DNA of 64,000 nucleotides, taken from the NCBI GenBank assembly GCA_964399545.1, contig CAYNRG010000001.1, forward strand, positions 248,001 to 312,000, in the 5' to 3' direction. How positions within the stretch are numbered: position 1 is the first letter of the stretch; every line of letters starts with the position of its first letter. Below are positions 44,686 to 52,207 of the stretch, piece after piece. A model generated the notes under the pieces. It worked only from the letters and a program-made list of their open reading frames with translations, was not told where the DNA came from and ran no database searches. Origin of the DNA: CAYNRG01 sp964399545 (GTDB taxonomy: Bacteria; Bacillota_I; Bacilli_A; Erysipelotrichales; Erysipelotrichaceae). Made by a program: the position numbers and the translations under genes.

Positions 44686-45024
44686 CTAATGAGCCGAAGT
44701 CTTCTTTTTTTTAGAGAATTTTTTTAAATAGGAGAGACCCTTGTTTTTGATATTCATAAAAGAAGTGTAATTAGCCACTAAGCCATCAATTTTAAATTTT
44801 TCACGTTCTAAAGAGGAATGTATATTTCTCAAAGATTCATTTATTCTTAAAGTATGTGCGGAAATTGCAGTACCAATAGTCGCGATTTCTTTTAAAGCTA
44901 AAAATAATTTTAATAAATTTGCGATTAACAATAAAAGTAAGATAAAAAGGATAACTCCCATAAAGACATAAGCCCAATAAATGCTTTGATTAATTAACTC
45001 TAGATACTCTAATACTAATTCCAT
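44686..45024 (-). CDS. Small single-span membrane protein, unknown function
   Basis: 112-aa protein with one predicted transmembrane helix at about 17-43, then a helical region with a heptad-like pattern (about 45-90) and a basic Lys-rich tail (KKFSKKKKTSAH). The organisation resembles DUF948-type proteins, but I cannot confirm membership. GAGGTGG precedes ATG 45024, and TGA-TATAAT just upstream on the minus strand is a likely extended -10 box. It stands alone, convergent with the carboxypeptidase gene. Confidence 0.7.
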   Translation of the reverse strand: MELVLEYLELINQSIYWAYVFMGVILFILLLLLIANLLKLFLALKEIATIGTAISAHTLRINESLRNIHSSLEREKFKIDGLVANYTSFMNIKNKGLSYLKKFSKKKKTSAH

Positions 45025-45071
45025 AATCCACCTCGTTTTTTTAATTATATCAAAAAGTAAAGTAAAATTAT

Positions 45072-45101
45072 ATCTTTTTTAGTCAGAAAACTAAAAAAGA
45101 T
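45072..45101. other. Perfect AT-rich inverted repeat
   Basis: ATCTTTTTTAGT (45072-45083) and ACTAAAAAAGAT (45090-45101) are 12-bp perfect arms around CAGAAA, followed by a T-rich run on the + strand. It sits between divergent promoters; no + strand transcript needing termination is visible just upstream. Confidence 0.5.
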
Positions 45102-45214
45102 TATTTTTTAAATCATGGGAGCATTCTTTATTAAAGGGTAGAGGATTTACTAGCGTTTTGAATATTTCTAATAAATAATAATGTAAGTAGAGAGGTGATT
45201 TCTAATAAAAATTA

Positions 45215-45242
45215 TTGATAAAATAAATATTTCTTGTACAAT
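45215..45242 (+). promoter_or_regulatory. Promoter of the phosphodiesterase gene
   Basis: TTGATA (45215-45220) and TACAAT (45237-45242), 16 bases apart. Confidence 0.65.
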
Positions 45243-45272
45243 AAAAGAAAATGATTTTGGTGAGGTGAATTG

Positions 45273-45749
45273 ATGAAGATAGTAGTTGTTAGTGATAATC
45301 ATGGGGATATAGAGTCATTAGAAAATATTAAAGCGGTTCATTCTGATGCGAATTTTCTATTTCATTGCGGAGATTCGGGAGTAGCATTGCACCATTTGGA
45401 TGGATTTATTGCTGTTAAAGGAAATAATGATTATCATTTAAACCTTTCAAAAGAAATGATAGTTGAAGTTGAAGGGATAAAGTTTTTGATTGTTCATGGA
45501 GATCAGTTGATTAGTTTTTTTGGTAAGCAAAAATTAATTGATAGGGCGAAAGAGCTAGAGTGTCAAGTTATTTGTTTTGGACATACTCATATTTATGAAG
45601 AGATTTACATAGATGAATGTATTGCGTTAAATCCAGGAAGCTTATCGCATAATAGAGATGGATCTAAGCCTAGCTATGCAATTATCCTCATTGAACACGG
45701 TAATATCAATATTTTTCGCCAAGATTATATTTCGTCTTGCAATGTTTGA
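45273..45749 (+). CDS. YfcE/MJ0936-type metallophosphodiesterase
   Basis: Small cytoplasmic calcineurin-like phosphodiesterase. Motifs are VSDNHGD, HCGDSG, KGNNDYH, VHGD and FGHTHIY, covering the two-metal site. ATG 45273 sits 6 bases after GAGGTGA. The length of 158 aa is typical. Relatives hydrolyse phosphodiesters in vitro, but the cellular substrate is unsettled. It precedes the tRNA gene by 30 bases. Confidence 0.9.
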   Translation: MKIVVVSDNHGDIESLENIKAVHSDANFLFHCGDSGVALHHLDGFIAVKGNNDYHLNLSKEMIVEVEGIKFLIVHGDQLISFFGKQKLIDRAKELECQVICFGHTHIYEEIYIDECIALNPGSLSHNRDGSKPSYAIILIEHGNINIFRQDYISSCNV

Positions 45750-45765
45750 AAAGTTTTGCTATGAT
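45737..45765 (+). promoter_or_regulatory. tRNA-Arg promoter
   Basis: TTGCAA (45737-45742) and TATGAT (45760-45765), 17 bases apart, overlapping the end of the preceding gene. Confidence 0.7.
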
Positions 45766-45779
45766 GTATTAGCGTAATT

Positions 45780-45856
45780 GTCCTCGTAGCTCAGTTGGAT
45801 AGAGCATACGCCTTCTAAGCGTACGGTCGAAGGTTCGAATCCTTTCGAGGACGCCA
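45780..45856 (+). tRNA. tRNA-Arg (anticodon UCU)
   Basis: Folds as a complete cloverleaf: acceptor GTCCTCG with CGAGGAC, D arm with AGTTGGAT, anticodon stem TACGC/GCGTA with loop CTTCTAA giving anticodon TCT (45814-45816), and T arm GGTTCGAATCC. Discriminator G and an encoded CCA (45854-45856) end it. It reads AGA codons, which are common in this AT-rich genome. Confidence 0.97.
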
Positions 45857-45863
45857 TTTAAAA

Positions 45864-45890
45864 AATAGTCCCAAGTTGGACTTTTTTTTA
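45864..45890 (+). terminator. Terminator after tRNA-Arg
   Basis: AGTCC (45867-45871) and GGACT (45878-45882) followed by eight T. Confidence 0.85.
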
Positions 45891-45905
45891 TTGAAAGTAG
45901 AAAGC

Positions 45906-45934
45906 TTGCATGATGAATGAAACTATGATAGAAT
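45906..45934 (+). promoter_or_regulatory. rimP-nusA-infB operon promoter
   Basis: TTGCAT (45906-45911), 17 bases, then TAGAAT (45929-45934) with an extended TGA just before. Confidence 0.75.
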
Positions 45935-45952
45935 TAATTTATTAAGAAAACG

Positions 45953-45974
45953 AGGAGTGGTGAAAACCACTCCT
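45953..45974 (+). other. GAAA-tetraloop hairpin in the rimP leader
   Basis: AGGAGTGGT and ACCACTCCT make a perfect 9-bp stem around GAAA. No T run follows. It lies about 12 bases into the predicted transcript of the translation operon. Confidence 0.6.
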
Positions 45975-46000
45975 TACTTATTGCATAAAAAGGAGAAAAT

Positions 46001-46468
46001 ATGGATCAAATTGAAACAATCAGGTCAGTCATTCTTCCTATTGTAGAAGAATTCCAAGTCAAATTATATGATGTAAAATGGGTACAGCAAAAAAGAGATA
46101 AAATTTTGCAATTATCAATTATGAATTCAGATGGAAGTATGGATATTGAAACCTGTACTTTAGTTTCTGAAAAGGTATCTGCGACTTTAGATGAAAAGGA
46201 TTTCATCCCCTTTGAGTATTTTTTAGAAGTGTGTTCACCAGGTGCAGAAAGAGAAATATTGGATTATTCTGAATTTTTTGAATTAATTGGTAAACATGTA
46301 TATGTACGAGTAAAAAAGCCAATTAAAAAAATGTTGGAGTTCACAGGAGATGTCCTTGAAGTAACCGATATAGAGATGACAATGAATTATAGAGATAAAT
46401 CTTTAACAAAAAAAGTAATGATAGAAAAAGAAAATATAGATACTTGCCGCTTGGCAGTTAAATTATAA
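46001..46468 (+). CDS. rimP: Ribosome maturation factor RimP
   Basis: Needed for 30S subunit assembly. The family pattern is seen in LYDVKWVQQKRDKILQLSI, the DIETCTLVSEKVSATLDE stretch and EVCSPGAEREI, followed by the C-terminal Sm-like barrel (VYVRVKKPI, FTGDVLEVT). The length of 155 aa is normal. AAAAGGAG precedes the ATG. First gene of the conserved rimP-nusA-rnpM-ylxQ-infB-rbfA operon. Confidence 0.94.
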   Translation: MDQIETIRSVILPIVEEFQVKLYDVKWVQQKRDKILQLSIMNSDGSMDIETCTLVSEKVSATLDEKDFIPFEYFLEVCSPGAEREILDYSEFFELIGKHVYVRVKKPIKKMLEFTGDVLEVTDIEMTMNYRDKSLTKKVMIEKENIDTCRLAVKL

Positions 46469-46489
46469 AATTCAGAAGGAGAAGAAAAA

Positions 46490-48103
46490 ATGAATTTTAA
46501 AAAATTATTAAAAGCTATGAGCTTAATTGAGAATGATCGCCAAATATCACCAGAGATTGTTGTAGAAGCTTTACAAGAAGCACTTGCCAAAGCTTATCGT
46601 AAGCATGTAGATATTCCAGATGTATTAGTTCGTGTGGATATTAATCAAAAAACAGGAGCGATTAAAGTTTTTCAACAATATACAGTTGTAGAAGAATTGG
46701 AAGATGAAGAATTAGAGGTAACTTTAGAGGAAGCGAGATCTCAAAATTCAGAAATTCAGCTAGGAGAATTAGTAGAGCGTGAAGTGTCTATTGATAATCT
46801 AGGAAGAGCGGCTGTTTCTCTTGCGAAAAATGTTATTAAACAAAAGATTAGAGAAGCAGAAAAATCGGCTGTTTATAACGAATATATTGATTTATTAGAT
46901 GAAATGGTTCTTGGAATCGTTGAATCAGTGGAAGAGAAATTTGTTCTTGTGAATTTGGGAAAAACATTAGCTTTGATGCCTAGAGTGGCTCAAATTCCAG
47001 GTGAAAGATATGTGGAAGGGCAAAAGATTAGAGTCGTTATTACAGAATGTAATAAGGAAACAAAAGGATCACAAATTTTAGTTTCTCGAGCAGATGCAAA
47101 ATTGGTTAAACGGTTATTTGAAAAAGAAGTCCCAGAAATTTATCAAGGAATTGTTGAAATTAAGGCAATTGCTCGTGAAGCAGGGGAAAGAACAAAAATG
47201 GCAGTTTACTCTAAAAATCCAGATGTTGATCCTATCGGTGCATGTATTGGTCCTCGTGGTTCAAGAGTTCATGAAATAATTCAGGAATTACATGGAGAAA
47301 AAATTGATATTTTTGAATGGAGTGAAAGCTTAATCGATTTAGTTAAGAATGCACTATCTCCAGCAGAAGTTATTGCGGTTGTACCTGCAGCTGATGATAA
47401 TCGCTCATTATTAGTTGTTGTTCCAGAAGATCAACTTTCTTTAGCAATTGGTCGTCGCGGGAAAAATGCACGTTTAGCTGTAAAGTTAACAAATATGAAA
47501 ATTGATATTAAGACACGTGAGGAACTAGAAGCTCAGGGATTAGACTTAGATAAAATGATATTTGATTTTGAAGTAGCTCAAGAAAAACTTCGTCGTGAAC
47601 AAGCAGCTAAAGCCATTGAAGAAATGGAAGAAGAAGTTGAAGTAGTATCTGATGAAGAAGTAGAACAAGCACCAGTAGTTGAAGAAATTGAAGATACTGT
47701 AGAAGAACAAGCTGTAGAAAAAGTTGAGGAAGAAATTGAAGAAGTGCAAGAAGAAGTAAGCCCAATTCAAGAAACAAAAAAAGAGGAAGTAAAGAAAGAA
47801 CCTAAAACTAAACGTGAACCTAGGGAGAGAAAAGAGTATGTTTCTGTCTTTGAAAAACTTGCTGACACATCAAAAACTCGTCCAGATAAAGACAAGAAAG
47901 AAGATCGTCGAAGAAAGAAAAAAGATGAAGAAGAAAGAAAAATGCGCTCTATTGATCTTAAAAAAGATAAAGATTATGAAATTAAGCCTGTTTATTCTGA
48001 AGAAGAATTAGAAGAAATTCGTTTAAAAGAAGAACAAGAGTCGGTTGGAGTTTATGATGAAATTGATTATGATGAATTTGAAGATTATTATGATAGTGAG
48101 TAA
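46490..48103 (+). CDS. nusA: Transcription factor NusA with long acidic/charged tail
   Basis: Binds RNA polymerase and controls pausing, termination and antitermination. The N-terminal domain (about 1-125), S1 domain (about 130-195) and two KH domains are present (CIGPRGSRVHEI; AIGRRGKNARLAVKL, around 320). These end near residue 365, where most Bacillota NusA proteins stop. Here some 170 more residues follow: a Glu/Val-rich segment, then a Lys/Arg-rich one, then an acidic end rich in Asp, Glu and Tyr. The tail is low complexity; its role is unknown. Confidence 0.95.
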   Translation: MNFKKLLKAMSLIENDRQISPEIVVEALQEALAKAYRKHVDIPDVLVRVDINQKTGAIKVFQQYTVVEELEDEELEVTLEEARSQNSEIQLGELVEREVSIDNLGRAAVSLAKNVIKQKIREAEKSAVYNEYIDLLDEMVLGIVESVEEKFVLVNLGKTLALMPRVAQIPGERYVEGQKIRVVITECNKETKGSQILVSRADAKLVKRLFEKEVPEIYQGIVEIKAIAREAGERTKMAVYSKNPDVDPIGACIGPRGSRVHEIIQELHGEKIDIFEWSESLIDLVKNALSPAEVIAVVPAADDNRSLLVVVPEDQLSLAIGRRGKNARLAVKLTNMKIDIKTREELEAQGLDLDKMIFDFEVAQEKLRREQAAKAIEEMEEEVEVVSDEEVEQAPVVEEIEDTVEEQAVEKVEEEIEEVQEEVSPIQETKKEEVKKEPKTKREPRERKEYVSVFEKLADTSKTRPDKDKKEDRRRKKKDEEERKMRSIDLKKDKDYEIKPVYSEEELEEIRLKEEQESVGVYDEIDYDEFEDYYDSE

Positions 48104-48114
48104 TGGTGATTTAA

Positions 48115-48372
48115 ATGAAAAAAATTCCAATGCGTAAATGTGTAGTTAGTGGTGAACGATATCCAAAAAAAGATTTGCTTCGTATAGTTAAAACTCCTGA
48201 AGGAGAAATAAAAATTGATGTTTCTGGAAAGATGAATGGCCGTGGAGCTTATTTAAAGCTAGATAAGCAGACAATTGAACTTGAAAAAAAGAAAGGTTCA
48301 TTATCTAAAGCGTTAGAAGTATCAATTCCTGAAGCTATATATGATGAAATTTTAAAACTTCTTTGTGAATGA
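48115..48372 (+). CDS. rnpM: RNase P modulator RnpM (YlxR)
   Basis: Small RNA-binding protein of the YlxR family, reported to bind RNase P RNA in Bacillus. The signatures are MRKCVVSGERYPKKDLLRIV and GRGAYLK. The length of 85 aa is typical. It lies 11 bases after nusA and overlaps the next gene by 8 bases. Confidence 0.92.
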   Translation: MKKIPMRKCVVSGERYPKKDLLRIVKTPEGEIKIDVSGKMNGRGAYLKLDKQTIELEKKKGSLSKALEVSIPEAIYDEILKLLCE

Positions 48373-48664
48373 TAAGTTGAGTGGTTCTTTGGGACTTGCG
48401 AAAAGAGCAAGACAAGTTTTAATTGGAGAGACAGCAATGAAAGCGATCAGGAGTAAAAAAGCGAAGATAGTTATTCTTGCGGAAGATTGTTCAAAATTAA
48501 CACAGAAAAAAGTTTTAGATAAATGTACTACTAATCAAATTGAAGTTATCAAAGTAATGGGTCAAGAGGAATTATCTATAGCGGTAGGCCACTCTAATAT
48601 TGCATTTGTTGCCATATTAGATGAGGGCTTCGCTAAATTGATAAAGAAAAATAGTTGTAGTTAG
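48365..48664 (+). CDS. L7Ae-family ribosomal/RNA-binding protein YlxQ
   Basis: Kink-turn-type RNA-binding protein of the L7Ae/L30e family. The core is LGLAKRARQVLIGETA and KIVILAEDCSK. The length is about 99 aa. No ATG starts the frame. GTG 48365 overlaps the rnpM end, and TTG 48377 is an alternative; neither has a clear ribosome site, so translation is probably coupled to rnpM. Confidence 0.88.
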   Translation: MNDKLSGSLGLAKRARQVLIGETAMKAIRSKKAKIVILAEDCSKLTQKKVLDKCTTNQIEVIKVMGQEELSIAVGHSNIAFVAILDEGFAKLIKKNSCS

Positions 48665-48685
48665 AAATTGAAAAGAGGTGGAATG

Positions 48686-50524
48686 ATGGCAACAAGAAGA
48701 ACAGGAAAAACAAAAAGAAAAGCAATCAACAAAGCAAAACAGCAAAAAGGCTTTATTCCAAATACGGGTGTAGTAGTTAAGGATATTACATATACTGATG
48801 GAATCACGGTTGGTGATTTAGCGAAAAAATGTAATAAGGCAGCAAGTGATATTATCAAATTGTTGTTTATGTTATCCAAAATGGTGACAATTAATACTTC
48901 TTTGGATGATGAGACAGTTGAATTAGTTTGTATGGAATATGGAATTACATGTAATAAAGAAGAACTTATTGACGAAAATAGTTTGGAAGATAGTAGTGAA
49001 GATGATCCTTCTTTATTAAAAGAAAGACCTCCAATTGTAACTATTATGGGACATGTTGACCATGGAAAGACTACCTTACTTGACCGTATTCGAAAAACTA
49101 ATGTTGTTGAAGGCGAAGCTGGAGGTATTACTCAACATATTGGGGCATACCAAGTTTCAATTAAAGGGAAAAAGATTACCTTTTTGGATACACCAGGGCA
49201 TGAAGCTTTTACAGCAATGAGAGCTCGAGGAGCAAAAGTTACCGATTTATGTATCATAGTTGTTGCGGCAGATGATGGAGTTAAGCCGCAAACTGAGGAA
49301 GCAATAGACCATGCAAAAGCGGCTGATGTTCCGATTATTGTAGCAATTAACAAAATGGATAAACCCGATGCTAATCCAGACCGCGTAATGTCTGAAATGT
49401 CTGAATTAGGGTTAATGCCAGAAGAATGGGGTGGAGATACGATCTTTGTTCGATGTAGTGCTAAAAGTGGAGACGGAATTCAAGAAATTTTAGAAATGAT
49501 TTTACTTGTTTCAGAAGTTAAAGATTTGAGTGCAAATCCAAATAAAGTTGCTTCTGGAACGGTAGTTGAAGCTAAATTAGATAAAGGTCGAGGTCCTGTA
49601 ACTACATTATTAGTTCAAAATGGAACTTTACATCATGGAGATACAATTGTTGTAGGAGCTTGCTTTGGGCGTATTCGAAAAATGACAGATGACCGAAGCA
49701 GAGAAATTAAAGTTGCTTTACCATCTGCTCCTGTTGAAATTATTGGATTGAATGATGTTCCTGAAGCTGGAGATATTTTCAAAGTCTTTGAAGATGACAA
49801 AAAAGCACGGGCAATTGCAGATAAGCGTGCACAAGCCAAAATTGAACAAGATAGAAGAGTTACAGCAGCTATGAGTTTAGAGGATTTAGCAAATCAAATA
49901 GAGACTGGAGATGTTCAAGAAATCCCAGTTATTGTAAAAGCAGATGTTCATGGAACAGCAGAGGCAGTTAAAATGGCACTGGAAAGAATTGATGTAAATG
50001 GTGTTCGTGTAAATGTTATTCGTGCTAATGCAGGAGCAATTTCTGAGTCAGATGTTATGCTTGCTAGTGCATCTAAAGGAATTATTTATGGGTTTAATGT
50101 TCGTCCAGTTGCAAATGTTCGAAAAAAGGCGGAAGAAGAAAGTGTAGATATTCGATTACATAAAATTATTTATAAAGCCATTGAGGAAATGGAATTAGCT
50201 ATGAAAGGTATGTTAGCGCCTGTTTATGAAGAGGTTGTTATTGGTCAGGCGGAAGTTCGCCAAATCTATAAAGCATCTAAGATAGGAACTATTGCTGGAT
50301 GTATGGTTAGTGACGGAAAAATTATTAGAAATTGTGGAGTTCGATTAATTAGAGATGGTGTTGTTGTGTATACAGGAAAACTGAGTTCTTTAAAAAGATT
50401 CCAAGATGATGCTAAAGAAGTATCATCAGGTTATGACTGTGGATTAACCATTGAAAATTACAACGATATAAAAGAAGGCGACGTTATTGAAGCTTATCAA
50501 GAGCAAGAGGTCGAGCAGGTATAA
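48686..50524 (+). CDS. infB: Translation initiation factor IF-2
   Basis: GTPase that places initiator tRNA on the ribosome. The frame can open at 48668, but ATG 48686 (or 48683) follows AGAGGTGG. G1 is GHVDHGKTT, G2/G3 area DTPGHEAF, G4 NKMD, G5 CSAKSG. The C-terminal domains II, III and IV are complete (VKADVHGTAEAVKMAL, VIGQAEVRQIYK). At about 612 aa it has a short N-terminal domain, with only a basic start (RTGKTKRKAINKAKQQKG) and the IF2-N fold. Confidence 0.96.
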   Translation: MATRRTGKTKRKAINKAKQQKGFIPNTGVVVKDITYTDGITVGDLAKKCNKAASDIIKLLFMLSKMVTINTSLDDETVELVCMEYGITCNKEELIDENSLEDSSEDDPSLLKERPPIVTIMGHVDHGKTTLLDRIRKTNVVEGEAGGITQHIGAYQVSIKGKKITFLDTPGHEAFTAMRARGAKVTDLCIIVVAADDGVKPQTEEAIDHAKAADVPIIVAINKMDKPDANPDRVMSEMSELGLMPEEWGGDTIFVRCSAKSGDGIQEILEMILLVSEVKDLSANPNKVASGTVVEAKLDKGRGPVTTLLVQNGTLHHGDTIVVGACFGRIRKMTDDRSREIKVALPSAPVEIIGLNDVPEAGDIFKVFEDDKKARAIADKRAQAKIEQDRRVTAAMSLEDLANQIETGDVQEIPVIVKADVHGTAEAVKMALERIDVNGVRVNVIRANAGAISESDVMLASASKGIIYGFNVRPVANVRKKAEEESVDIRLHKIIYKAIEEMELAMKGMLAPVYEEVVIGQAEVRQIYKASKIGTIAGCMVSDGKIIRNCGVRLIRDGVVVYTGKLSSLKRFQDDAKEVSSGYDCGLTIENYNDIKEGDVIEAYQEQEVEQV

Positions 50525-50526
50525 AA

Positions 50527-50871
50527 ATGTCAGTAAAAGTAGAGAGATTAAATCAAATTATTTTGAAAGAGGTTACTGAGATTATTCAATTTGAGTTAAA
50601 AGATCCAGCGATTGGATTTATAACAATAACAGATGTTCAAGTAACTAATGATTATTCTTATGCAAAAATTTATGTTTCCTTTTTAGGAAAAAAGGAAAGA
50701 AATGAAGCAGGAATGAAAGCTTTGCAACGTAGCAAAGGATTTATTAGAAGTGAACTTGCTAGAAAAATGAGCATGAGAAAAGTTCCAGAGTTGCTATTTA
50801 AATTAGATGAAACTTTGGAACGAAGCAGAAAAATAGATGCTATTTTGAAAAAAATTAATATTGATGAATAA
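50527..50871 (+). CDS. rbfA: Ribosome-binding factor A
   Basis: Helps mature the 16S rRNA 5' end and the 30S subunit. KH-like fold with VERLNQIILKEVTEII, GFITITDVQVTNDYSYAKIY and FIRSELARKMSMRKVPELLF. The length is 114 aa. Two bases after infB, it is the last gene of the operon before a terminator. Confidence 0.94.
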   Translation: MSVKVERLNQIILKEVTEIIQFELKDPAIGFITITDVQVTNDYSYAKIYVSFLGKKERNEAGMKALQRSKGFIRSELARKMSMRKVPELLFKLDETLERSRKIDAILKKINIDE

Positions 50872-50881
50872 GATTTAAAAT

Positions 50882-50932
50882 AAAAAAACTCGATAGACAG
50901 AGCTCGAAAAGAGCTATACTCGAGTTTTTTTT
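50882..50932. terminator. Terminator after rbfA (possibly bidirectional)
   Basis: ACTCGA (50888-50893) pairs with TCGAGT (50920-50925) with A and T runs outside; an inner stem AGCTC/GAGCT around GAAAA stacks inside. Confidence 0.8.
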
Positions 50933-50977
50933 ATGAATCTATATACCAATTTAAAGTAGTGGTTGAAACAAGAGATT

Positions 50978-51967
50978 TTATCTAATTTCAATTCCTATTT
51001 TTCTTTGTACTTTAGCTAATTTTTTATATGCAATTTTGCGTGCTTGTTCGGAACCTGATTTTAGAACTTCATCAATAACTCCGCTTGAAAGAATCTCTTG
51101 ATAACGAATTTGAATTTTTTCTAGTTCAGAAACTACAACGTCAGCTACTTCTTTTTTGAAGTCTCCATAGCCAGCACCGTCAAATTTTTGGACTAATTTT
51201 TCAATGGAGATGCCCGATAAGCTAGACATAATTTGTAATAAATTGGATATGCCTGGCTGATTTTTAGGGTCAAAACTTACTTTAGAGAAGTCATCAGTTA
51301 CTGCGGACATAATCTTTTTCCTAATACTATTCAAATCATCTAGTAAATAAATACATCCTTTATCATCATGTTTATCTGATTTGCTCATTTTTTTTGTAGG
51401 ATCACTTAATGACATAATTCGAGCACCTACTTCAGGAATGAGAGGTTCGGGAATTTTAAAAGTGTCACTATAACGATTATTAAATCGTTGAGCTATATCA
51501 CGGGTCAATTCAACATGTTGTTTTTGGTCTTCTCCTACTGGAACAAAGTCAGCATCATACATCAGTATATCAGCTGCCATCAGTGTAGGATAAGTATAAA
51601 ATCCGCCAGTTAAGTTACCTTCTTGCTTATTGACTTTATCTTTGAATTGAGTCATTCTATTTAGCTCGCCTAAATAGGTCATACAGTTGAGTATATAACC
51701 TAATTGAGCATGCTCTAACACATCTGATTGTAGAAAAATAATTGACTTTTCTGGATCTAATCCACATGCTAAATAGAGAGCTACAGCATCTTTTAAATTT
51801 TTCCGTAATTCCTTCGGGTCTTGCGGTGTTGTTATACAGTGCAAGTTTGCGATAAATACAATCATTTTATAGTCATTTTGATACAGCACAAAATTTCTTA
51901 GTGCTCCGATGTAGTTTCCAAGGGTTAATTGTCCACTTGGTTTAATTCCACTTAACATTTTTTTCAT
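50978..51967 (-). CDS. trpS: Tryptophanyl-tRNA synthetase
   Basis: Charges tRNA-Trp. Class I features: GIKPSGQLTLGNYIGALR holds the HIGH-like TLGNYIG, and KMSKSDKH is the KMSKS loop. The length of 329 aa is usual. AAAGGAG precedes the ATG. Its T-box leader (51981-52200) senses tRNA-Trp. Confidence 0.96.
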   Translation of the reverse strand: MKKMLSGIKPSGQLTLGNYIGALRNFVLYQNDYKMIVFIANLHCITTPQDPKELRKNLKDAVALYLACGLDPEKSIIFLQSDVLEHAQLGYILNCMTYLGELNRMTQFKDKVNKQEGNLTGGFYTYPTLMAADILMYDADFVPVGEDQKQHVELTRDIAQRFNNRYSDTFKIPEPLIPEVGARIMSLSDPTKKMSKSDKHDDKGCIYLLDDLNSIRKKIMSAVTDDFSKVSFDPKNQPGISNLLQIMSSLSGISIEKLVQKFDGAGYGDFKKEVADVVVSELEKIQIRYQEILSSGVIDEVLKSGSEQARKIAYKKLAKVQRKIGIEIR

Positions 51968-51980
51968 AAACTAATCTCCT

Positions 51981-52200
51981 TTAAAAAAAAGCATCCTAAT
52001 AAAAGGACGCTTTCACGTGGTACCACCTTAATTGCTTAACTTTAGATTAAGCCTCTTATGGATAACGGCCATAACCGGAAATGAATAAACTCATTTCAAG
52101 CTCCAAAGTCCCAATTCATCTTTACTCAGCTTATGATTTTCACCAACCATCATATCTCTAAAAGGAAGAAGTAAAAACTACTAAATCTTTTTCATCGCTA
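51981..52200 (-). ncRNA. T-box leader of trpS, specifier UGG (Trp)
   Basis: On the minus strand the T-box AAGGTGGTACCACG lies at 52029-52016. The specifier context GAATTGGGACTTTGGAGC places TGG at 52113-52111. The terminator pairs AAGCGTCCT with AGGATGCTT (52012-51989), followed by T residues. The promoter is not clear; TTGATT/TAAATA just inside the end of the permease gene is one weak option. Confidence 0.93.
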
Positions 52201-52207
52201 TCTATAT

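Noticed and set aside
47620..47800. GAAGAA-rich stretch as a DNA repeat array
   Set aside because: The triplets are irregular and explained by Glu/Lys codons in the NusA tail.
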